Of a DNA stretch of 64,000 bases, positions 57,931-64,000 are shown piece after piece. Below the pieces are notes generated by a model. It ran no database searches. It saw nothing but the letters and a program-made list of their open reading frames with translations, and was not told the DNA's origin. A program made the translations under genes and the position numbers. Location of the stretch: positions 18,806-82,805 of the forward strand of contig JAHYYJ010000009.1 of the NCBI GenBank assembly GCA_019425015.1, in the 5' to 3' direction. The DNA is from Collinsella sp. GTDB taxonomy: Bacteria; Actinomycetota; Coriobacteriia; Coriobacteriales; Coriobacteriaceae. Within the stretch, counting starts at the first letter, position 1. Each line of letters starts with the position of its first letter.

Positions 57931-58863
57931 CTATTCAGCAGAAACGCCGGCAAGACGGACGGTTACGTTGTATGTAGCCGTATCTTCTGCAGCTTCGTTA
58001 TTAACGCAATCCGCGTCCGTACCTTCCATCCAAATATACACTCGAAGAATCACTCCGTTGTAACCAACCCGTTTGGCTATCGCTTTAGAGCCCGCGACGT
58101 AATCTTCTCCGACTTTCGAGGCACACCAACCGTCATAGTTGTCTGCCTCGATATGCTGGTAGGAAGGAGTAACAGGCGCAGCAGAACCGTTGATGCACGC
58201 CCAGCCGTCAATTGCCGAAGCATCATTTCCCTTGCCTTCAACTGCATAGGGGGCATAGACGCATTTCAGAGTCTCTGCTCCAGTACCGTTACCATCCGCA
58301 TCGGCATTCTGAATCGTCAATCCAACGCGCAAGGATTTGGGGATGGTGTCAGTCGTAGCATCACCGTTGACCGTTACTTCGACGGGATTTTCAGAAGGAT
58401 CCGCAAGATATACGTCTGCAAATCCGGTATCCGAAATCGTATAGAGGATGTACTCACCTTTTAGAAACGCATAGTGCGTCTCTCCGCCAGCTTCGTACTC
58501 TCCAGCCTTGCCACCTGCGGTGAAATTGAGCTTGGTATAAGTGGTGACCTTTCCATCTTCACCCCAACCCTGGCAGGCATACCAATCCGCCATATTGTCA
58601 GTCGAGGAAGGAGTGATTTTGCCTCCAAGCTCGGTCGCCGCGAGAGAATCCTGAGCGCCACCATGCTGGGCGCCTTTCGACTTCTGAGCGATCTGAAGAA
58701 TAAACCCGTTCGTGGTGGCACCGATCGTAGACGTTTTTGCGCTGACCGTATTGTTGGCAACATACCAAGCATACGTGGCGGCGGATAGTGCGAAACCAGA
58801 CAGCACAACCGCGGCAGCCGCGGCAACGAGCTGAACCTTTAATTGTTGAGATCGTTTTGCCAT
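57931..58863 (-). CDS. SipW-dependent (TasA-like) secreted protein 5
   Basis: A 310-aa protein. Signal helix VQLVAAAAAVVLSGFALSAA leads to TYAWYVANN. The mature domain is rich in Gly, Thr and Asn. The C-terminal motif is WMEGTDADCVNN with a final strand NVTVRLAGV. Cys also occur in YACQGW, KCVYA, ACIN and GWCA. It follows gene 58944-59729 but a terminator lies between them, so it should be expressed less. Its ribosome binding site is weak (GGTTAATCGG). Confidence 0.83.
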   Translation of the reverse strand: MAKRSQQLKVQLVAAAAAVVLSGFALSAATYAWYVANNTVSAKTSTIGATTNGFILQIAQKSKGAQHGGAQDSLAATELGGKITPSSTDNMADWYACQGWGEDGKVTTYTKLNFTAGGKAGEYEAGGETHYAFLKGEYILYTISDTGFADVYLADPSENPVEVTVNGDATTDTIPKSLRVGLTIQNADADGNGTGAETLKCVYAPYAVEGKGNDASAIDGWACINGSAAPVTPSYQHIEADNYDGWCASKVGEDYVAGSKAIAKRVGYNGVILRVYIWMEGTDADCVNNEAAEDTATYNVTVRLAGVSAE

Positions 58864-58879
58864 CCGATTAACCTATTCT

Positions 58880-58911
58880 AAAAAACCAGGGGCCGACGGT
58901 TCGGCCCCCGG
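58880..58911 (-). terminator. terminator between the two TasA-like genes
   Basis: GGGGCCGAACC/CGGCCCC with T-run TTTTTT on the minus strand, 13 bp before the start of the next gene. It probably reduces transcription into gene 57931-58863. Confidence 0.85.
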
Positions 58912-58943
58912 CGAAAGTCGAGCTTTATGTATAAATGGATTGA

Positions 58944-59729
58944 TTACTTAAACTCGGTCGGCGTCGCCTCGAAAGTAACCGTCACGCCGCAATCCTTTGC
59001 GATGTTCTCCAGGTTGGTGGTATAAACCTCGGAGTCAGCGCCATCGTAGTAGACATAGACCTTTACGGTAGCATCCTTGTTCTTTGCAATACCGTCGGCC
59101 TTGATGATTCCATTAGTGTTCGAGCTGCTCCCTTTGCCTGCTTTTGACCAAACGGCCCACTCATTATCGCACATTACAAGCACGCGCATAGCAGAGTCGA
59201 GTTTGGAATTAGACGTATTGTTAATCTCAACGCCAGTTACCTTCAAGTTGGTAAAGGTACCATCATAAGTACCGGTACCGATATAAAAAGTATTTGCAAG
59301 GGTGTAATCCTTGGTCGCAGCCGTTTCAGGATTACCAACGGCGAAACGCGTGTCATCCTTCTCATCGGGCTTGGCCTTATCCTTTGCATAGGCACTTTCG
59401 AATTGCCAGACGCCATCCGCCTCACTGGCAGCTTTATTACCAGTGTTATCGAAATTCCTCTTCCACTGAGCGGGATAAAGCTTGGTATCAGCATCAAACG
59501 TCTCAGAAGCGGTAGCCGAACCCGTGGACGTTGTCTTCGTAGAACCGGCATCCGCATTATCAATCACCAGATATGCAGAATTCGACTGCGCGCTAATGTT
59601 GGTAGTCGTCGCCTTAACCGTGTTGTTGCTGACAAACCATGCGAAGGTGGCGGAGCCGAGGGCTACGGCTGCCACGAGGACCATGGCGATGGCGGCGCCC
59701 ATCTGCTTCTTTAATGCCTTGGTATCCAT
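58944..59729 (-). CDS. SipW-dependent (TasA-like) secreted protein 6
   Basis: A 261-aa protein with the signal helix AIAMVLVAAVALGSATFAWF followed by VSNNTVKATTTN. The mature part is rich in Thr, Asn, Ala and Lys, as in TasA. The C-terminal motif is degenerate (VYYDGADSEVYTTN) and has no Cys at the usual position, although an EGxD-like DGAD is kept. AAAGGGG lies 5 bp before the ATG. Being first in its unit with the best ribosome binding site, it may be the main subunit. Confidence 0.85.
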   Translation of the reverse strand: MDTKALKKQMGAAIAMVLVAAVALGSATFAWFVSNNTVKATTTNISAQSNSAYLVIDNADAGSTKTTSTGSATASETFDADTKLYPAQWKRNFDNTGNKAASEADGVWQFESAYAKDKAKPDEKDDTRFAVGNPETAATKDYTLANTFYIGTGTYDGTFTNLKVTGVEINNTSNSKLDSAMRVLVMCDNEWAVWSKAGKGSSSNTNGIIKADGIAKNKDATVKVYVYYDGADSEVYTTNLENIAKDCGVTVTFEATPTEFK

Positions 59730-60127
59730 ACGGACCCCTTTCTTTCCCCATTCATCCCAGATGACCCTCGAGAAGCCCGGAAGGGGAGCCCGCGCTTTCG
59801 TGTTGGATGTTGCTTGCCCATCCTTTTGATATAGAGTTGAGAATACCATAATTCTTACGATTTCCTTATGAGTTTTCGGCAGCCTACATTCCGGCAGATT
59901 CATAGGTCTACCTCGGGTTATATGTGGTGCTATGTGAACATCGTTACCTTATTTGATCTCTCTCCTGCAAAGCCGTAAGTCCCTCTTAAGCCTTGCGACC
60001 GCAGTTCCACACCATCGCACACATTCACCCTCCGCCGAGCTTCGCCCTAGTCCTTCCCCACCCGCTATACTGATGTAGCACGTGTAATTTCTGCCTGCTT
60101 GTGCGGGCTATTTGCCGGGAGGGCTCT
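59730..60127. other. divergent intergenic region, promoter of the TasA-like pair
   Basis: About 400 bp without a recognised gene. It holds the promoters of the minus-strand genes and of gene 60128-60640. It is more AT-rich near 59830-59960; TATGGTATT on the minus strand near 59840 is a possible -10. No c-di-GMP riboswitch consensus was recognised. Confidence 0.4.
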
Positions 60128-60640
60128 ATGGCTGCCGCCAATCAACCCAAGGGAAGCGTTTCCACCGGATCTATCAAGCCGGTGACGCGCAAAGCCGTTC
60201 GCTGTCAGCGCGAAGTCGCTTGGCTGGTCACGCAAGCGGCCGGCAAGCTCGTCGCCACCACCGACGACGTCAATGCGCCCACGCCCAGCTTTGTGCTGGC
60301 GACGGCATTGTCGTACACCCGCAAGCAAGAGCAGGCCGCACGGGACCGTGGCGCCGCGATTGACTACAAGGCCGTCATGGACCCCGACCTCGCGAGCTTT
60401 TGTAAGGCTGCGGGGCTGCCCGCAGCACCCAACGCGCTTTCGGACACGGGCTACATGTTCACCCTCTCGGGCGCGGACCTCATCCGCGACCTCTACGCCT
60501 ACTGCGGCGACCTGGGCGAGCACACGGAAAACGCGGCACAGGCCAAACCGGGCTACGCGATCAAACTCGCGCTGCGACTGTTCCTGCTGGACGACGCCGC
60601 TGGCGGCGTCGTCCCCTCCAAAGACAACGCCTCCGCATAA
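60128..60640 (+). CDS. hypothetical protein, 170 aa
   Basis: I do not recognise the family. The product is Ala-rich, soluble, without signal peptide, with helical segments (ATALSYTRKQEQAARDRGAA, TLSGADLIRDLYAYCGDLG) and a C-terminal Gly-rich tail. GGGAGGG lies before ATG. A bidirectional terminator follows its stop. It lies alone on the plus strand between two TasA-like clusters, so a link to that system is possible but unproven. Confidence 0.6.
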   Translation: MAAANQPKGSVSTGSIKPVTRKAVRCQREVAWLVTQAAGKLVATTDDVNAPTPSFVLATALSYTRKQEQAARDRGAAIDYKAVMDPDLASFCKAAGLPAAPNALSDTGYMFTLSGADLIRDLYAYCGDLGEHTENAAQAKPGYAIKLALRLFLLDDAAGGVVPSKDNASA

Positions 60641-60644
60641 CAAA

Positions 60645-60684
60645 AGCGCCGGGCCGGGAAATCAATCCCGACCCGGCGCTTCTT
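60645..60684. terminator. bidirectional terminator between convergent genes
   Basis: AGCGCCGGGCCGGGA pairs with TCCCGACCCGGCGCT with one mismatch; CTTC follows on one strand and TTTTG on the other (minus). Confidence 0.8.
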
Positions 60685-60688
60685 CGTT

Positions 60689-61840
60689 CTACTTGTCCCC
60701 ATCCCCTGCGGGCGGGTTCTTTTGGTTGCGACGGTTACTCCAGGTTACGTTGTGTTCCTTGTAGTAATCGGGCGCCTCGTTGCCGCTCGCGCTAATGGGG
60801 TCGTTGCCGGTCAGAGTGTCGGCAATATCCTGCACGAATTTAACGAACAGACTCGAATCATCGGTCTCGGACGAATCAAAATCGAAACCGAACTCCACCG
60901 AGCCGCCGATGATCTTGTCCACGCACTCCGGATCGTCGCCGTCCAGCCAAATGACCACGGTGTATTTGTCCACATCGCCCACGCGGAAGTTCGCGTGGCT
61001 GATGGTCGTCACAACGTCTTTGGACGCAAACGGCTCGGTGTTGGGCTCGGGGCTGCCGTTGGCCGCAGCCGCCGCGTAGGTGGTGGGTTCGCCGTTGCGA
61101 TACACCCTCACGCGCGCCGCCTTCTCCACGCCCTTGCTAGCGCTGACTACCTTGAGCTTGGCGCTGTAGCCCAGATCAGTCTTGCCGGCGTTGCGGATAT
61201 AGAAGGTGTACGCCACGTAGTTCTTGCCGTTGTGGCTGCCGTCGATGTCGTCCAGGTTGTTGGGCAGGTCCTCGGCAGCGATATTGGTGCCGTTGTCCAA
61301 GGCATCGGCGGCCAGGCGCGCGGTGGCGTTGTTAAAGTCGCCGTTGTCGGCAATGGCCACGCCGCGGCGGAACAGTTCCAGGCGGTTGAGGTTGATGGTG
61401 AAGTTGCCCATGTTTTCCTGCATAAACGACAGGGCGAACAGCACACCAAAGGCAAGCGCCAGCACCACGAGGGCCTTTTGCAGCTTGTCCATGCGCAGCA
61501 GCGCCGCGCCGATGCGCTCCATGCGGCGCTTGGGCATATACATGGATACGACCGCGTCGGGGTCGATGTCGTCGAGGTCCTGGTCGGCCAGCGCCTGCTC
61601 CAGCTCCTCGATGCGCACCACGCCACGGAGGTTGCGTTTGGGCTTGGGCTTGCGGTTGGGCTTGCCGAAGCGCTTGCGGGAGGCGGGAGCCTGCTCGGGC
61701 ACGGAATCCTCGCCGGGTGCGTCCTCGGCATTGGAGCCGGACGCATCCTGCGACGTGCCCTCGGCCTGGCCTTCGCCCAAATCCTCGGCCAAATCCTCGG
61801 CAGATTGATCTTTGTTGTCGTTACGCTTGAGCAGTGCCAT
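60689..61840 (-). CDS. membrane-anchored protein with TasA-like domain and C-terminal EGxDPxC-type motif
   Basis: A 383-aa protein. An acidic then Arg/Lys-rich N-terminus of about 115 residues precedes a helix (about 119-140, ALVVLALAFGVLFALSFM). The outer domain ends with WLDGDDPECVDKI, the same motif as in the SipW substrates, followed by SVEFGFDFDSS. There is no TYAW motif after the helix, so it may stay anchored and act as a base or receptor for the fibre. Its start is 5 bp after the PilZ gene stop, so the two are likely coupled. Confidence 0.78.
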   Translation of the reverse strand: MALLKRNDNKDQSAEDLAEDLGEGQAEGTSQDASGSNAEDAPGEDSVPEQAPASRKRFGKPNRKPKPKRNLRGVVRIEELEQALADQDLDDIDPDAVVSMYMPKRRMERIGAALLRMDKLQKALVVLALAFGVLFALSFMQENMGNFTINLNRLELFRRGVAIADNGDFNNATARLAADALDNGTNIAAEDLPNNLDDIDGSHNGKNYVAYTFYIRNAGKTDLGYSAKLKVVSASKGVEKAARVRVYRNGEPTTYAAAAANGSPEPNTEPFASKDVVTTISHANFRVGDVDKYTVVIWLDGDDPECVDKIIGGSVEFGFDFDSSETDDSSLFVKFVQDIADTLTGNDPISASGNEAPDYYKEHNVTWSNRRNQKNPPAGDGDK

Positions 61841-61845
61841 GGCGA

Positions 61846-62511
61846 TCAGAGCTTATATTTGGCGCGGATGTAGCCGACGTATTCTTTGACGAGCTCGCGC
61901 TCCATGTCGTCGGCATAACGGAACTGCAGGCCGCAGACGTTGCGGTACAGGCTACCCTTGGGCGCGCGGCGCACCCAGCACACGATGCCCAGCTGCTCGG
62001 GCAGCTCGTGGCGCTCGCCCTGCAGGCGGATCGAGGGCATTTGCACGGCCAGGGCCTCGCCCACGTCGGGGTAATCGTTGAGGTAGATAGCCAGGCCGCC
62101 GGCCGAGACGTCGATGGTCATGGCGTCCTCGGGCTCGGGGGTCGGTGCGTTGTCGCGCTGGTAGGTCAGGCGCATGGCGACCTTAAAACGCTCGTCGCGG
62201 CGCTTGACAAAGCTGCGCTGCTCGGCGACTTTGCGCATTTTCCAGTAGGTGCGGATGCCCTTTTTCTCGACTGCCTCGGGATAGCCGGCGAGCACGAACG
62301 TCTCCTCGCCCACTTTGTACTGCAGCAGCAGCTTTTGGTTTTCGTCCATGAGCAGCGGCTTGCCGGCGAGCATGGGAGCGCTCATAAGGAAGTACGCCTC
62401 GTCCAGGTCATCTTTGTACGTGGCGAGCATGTTGAAGTCGGTTTTTTGGCCCATGGGCACGTCGAATGCCACCTGAAGCTTGGTCCCCGGCGTTATCTGT
62501 TGCTCTGCCAT
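61846..62511 (-). CDS. PilZ domain protein (putative c-di-GMP receptor)
   Basis: A 221-aa cytoplasmic protein. A YcgR-like N-terminal beta domain (residues about 5-95, ITPGTKLQVAFDVPMG) is followed by a PilZ domain with the c-di-GMP binding motifs RRDER (104-108) and DVSAGG (134-139), both intact. AGAGGAG lies 5 bp before ATG. It is the first gene of a unit with the TasA-like membrane protein, which suggests c-di-GMP control of the surface system. Confidence 0.85.
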   Translation of the reverse strand: MAEQQITPGTKLQVAFDVPMGQKTDFNMLATYKDDLDEAYFLMSAPMLAGKPLLMDENQKLLLQYKVGEETFVLAGYPEAVEKKGIRTYWKMRKVAEQRSFVKRRDERFKVAMRLTYQRDNAPTPEPEDAMTIDVSAGGLAIYLNDYPDVGEALAVQMPSIRLQGERHELPEQLGIVCWVRRAPKGSLYRNVCGLQFRYADDMERELVKEYVGYIRAKYKL

Positions 62512-62690
62512 GTATTCTCCTCTAGTCGCGGGCGCCGATATCATCGTCGTGCGCGATGCGCATTGGGCTATTGTAACTGCTTTGCCGCAGGTTTCGATGT
62601 GCGGTGCGTGAAATGCTGAGATGAGGGACGGCGGCGCGGCGCGGGGGCGCGGCGGACACCACACGAGCGAGGATTATCGGACTGTTTGAA

Positions 62691-62824
62691 ATCGAGAGTG
62701 GATTATTGGACGGTTTTTGACCGTTTTGAGGCCGATTCCGTCCGATTTTCCACTCTCGAGCAGCGGGCATCCGGAAATCCACTCTCGTGCGTCCTAAAAT
62801 CCACTCTCGAGCGGCGGGCGTCCG
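62691..62824. repeat. cluster of CCACTCTCG repeats and one inverted copy
   Basis: CGAGAGTGGAT at the left is inverted relative to three CCACTCTCG units starting at 62750, 62779 and 62801. Copies one and three continue with AGCAGCGGGCATCCG and AGCGGCGGGCGTCCG, so they are near-duplicates. TTGGACGG and CCGTCC pair between the first and second units. Confidence 0.75.
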
Positions 62825-62833
62825 CTAATGCAG

Positions 62834-64000
62834 CTACCTTGCGTGCCCCGTTAGCCGATACTTGCGATTGCGGCTCGTCACCGCTGCCGTAGGCTCAATC
62901 TCGCCCTGAGCAATAAGCGCATTAACGCGCGTCCTAACTTGAGAGACGGTAAGCCCCGTGTGCCCTGCCAGCTCGCGCGTTCCCAACTCGTCATAGCGCT
63001 TGAGGGCCGCCATGATCAGGTCCCCACCATGATCGACCTGCTCAACCTTGGAGCGATAGAGGACAACCTTAAACCGGTCAAAACCAGGGCAAAACAGGGG
63101 CTCGGCCAGACCGTGCGCACGCATGGCATCGACCATCATCGGGATGCCCGATCCGTTGCCCTCGGCAGGAGAGCCCGCACCGTCGGGCAATGGGACAAGC
63201 GACATGAGCTTCACGAGCGTCGCGTTGCGGCACCGAGAACTACCGTCAAACAGATTCTCGCGAGTTTTTCCGCCATAAAGACCGCCAGGGTTCGTCACCT
63301 CGATACGGTCATCAAAGACGTCAACAGCGATCGACTGTCCACAGAACCGATCTCTGTATTCTCGGTGGATTACGGCGTTGGCAATCGCCTCACGCAAGAC
63401 TTCCTCGGGAATCTCCAGCGAGTCGATACGCGAGATGCCTTGGACGGTCGAGGTGCGGCGCAGGTTTTTGGCGACAGCCGCGACAGTATCCGAAATCATC
63501 TCGCCCAGGGTGCCCTCGCAGACTGTGCGGTCCATAAATCTTAGCGGTCCCGCAGCGCCCTTTTGAGTTCCCGCATGGACAGCCACATCAATGAAGAGCT
63601 TGGGATAGAACTGCTGAGGGTAAACGCCCGCGGCAAGGAGGCCGGCCTTGGTAACATTGCCCTGGAAGTCGAGGAGATTCAGGCGCTCCATCTTTGTCTT
63701 CTTGTCCGTCGCACCACGCATCGCTCGAGGCGTCAACGAATAGGCGCGTTCTATCGTGCGGTCGACCAGCGACTCGTCGAGATCGCCCACACTCGTGCCG
63801 GGCACCGCATCGCGATCGCTAGGACTCGTCCGTTCGTATGACGACAGTGCCAAAACCTCGGTCGACGAAAGGGGCACGTCTTTGTCATCGACGCGCTTGT
63901 AGCTGCCGCCCTGGGCGCCCCGCTCTATTACATAGCAAGGCTTGCTCGACGGGTCGAGCTCCTCAATCGTGATGACCAGAACCACGGTGCCCTGGAGCTC
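62834..64000 (-). CDS. AlbA_2/Schlafen-type transcriptional regulator with ATP-binding-like domain, partial
   Basis: The gene continues past the right end of the window; the visible 388 codons include the last. The N-terminal part resembles the AlbA_2 (divergent AAA-4/Schlafen) DNA-binding domain. It is followed by the conserved region IPEEVLREAIANAVIHREYRD and VDVFDDRIEVTNPGGLYGG, the HATPase_c_4 domain pattern of this regulator family. A C-terminal winged-helix (DELGTRELAGHTGLTVSQV) and basic tail follow. Such proteins occur in accessory regions; the target is unknown. Confidence 0.85.
   Translation of the reverse strand, partial: ELQGTVVLVITIEELDPSSKPCYVIERGAQGGSYKRVDDKDVPLSSTEVLALSSYERTSPSDRDAVPGTSVGDLDESLVDRTIERAYSLTPRAMRGATDKKTKMERLNLLDFQGNVTKAGLLAAGVYPQQFYPKLFIDVAVHAGTQKGAAGPLRFMDRTVCEGTLGEMISDTVAAVAKNLRRTSTVQGISRIDSLEIPEEVLREAIANAVIHREYRDRFCGQSIAVDVFDDRIEVTNPGGLYGGKTRENLFDGSSRCRNATLVKLMSLVPLPDGAGSPAEGNGSGIPMMVDAMRAHGLAEPLFCPGFDRFKVVLYRSKVEQVDHGGDLIMAALKRYDELGTRELAGHTGLTVSQVRTRVNALIAQGEIEPTAAVTSRNRKYRLTGHAR

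Noticed and set aside
60065..60643. 192-aa frame on the minus strand
   Set aside because: Antisense to the 170-aa gene, which has a GGGAGGG ribosome binding site and a terminator; the minus frame has neither.

Overview
The window is 64 kb of GC-rich DNA with tightly packed genes, most of them on the minus strand. Gene content points to a Gram-positive actinobacterium of the class Coriobacteriia, most like Collinsella. The signs are a Tad pilus locus without a secretin, a T-box in front of pheS in a high-GC genome, an ECF cobalt/nickel transporter, SipW-type signal peptidases with TasA-like substrates, and many intergenic palindromes. The genus is inference; no database search was possible.

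Layout: 1-10.6 kb holds housekeeping genes (tRNA-Arg, serS, proC, rlmH, an SPFH protein, tRNA-Leu, tatD, rsmA, metG, rsmI) and a GH5-like protein that lacks its usual acid/base residue. 10.7-11.2 kb holds tRNA-Phe with a duplicated tail. 11.3-11.8 kb is a toxin-antitoxin-like pair whose toxin frame is broken. 11.9-21.5 kb is one long overlapping Tad pilus operon (cpaB, cpaE, tadA, tadB, tadC, flp, several TadE/TadG-like genes and a DUF192 gene). 21.7-30 kb holds rsgA, a P-type Ca2+ ATPase, pyk, a PD-(D/E)XK-like protein and a Zn-PLC-like protein. 30.1-33 kb is the cbiMQO transporter. 33-37.3 kb is pheT, pheS and the Phe T-box. 37.4-44.1 kb holds an M32 carboxypeptidase, glmM, a DUF4012 protein and a DMT transporter.

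The most unusual region is 44.2-53.2 kb. A single overlapping operon encodes four TasA-like proteins, two SipW-type (serine-histidine) signal peptidases, a membrane-anchored McrB-like AAA+ ATPase and a DUF2357/McrC-like protein whose C-terminal half is a long Ala/Glu-rich coiled coil. At 57.9-62.5 kb a second cluster adds three more secreted proteins with the same C-terminal EGxDPxC-like motif, together with a PilZ (c-di-GMP receptor) protein. I infer one extracellular fibre or surface-protein system spread over two loci, with an AAA+/DUF2357 module adapted from a McrBC-like restriction pair.

The intergenic DNA is also rich. tRNA-Leu and tRNA-Phe are each followed by a perfect or near-perfect duplication of their 3' tail plus terminator, separated by a related structured filler of about 120-130 bp. 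Two long hairpins with a conserved core sit just 3' of the ATPase and pheT genes. Several perfect palindromes and MITE-like inverted repeats lie next to accessory genes.
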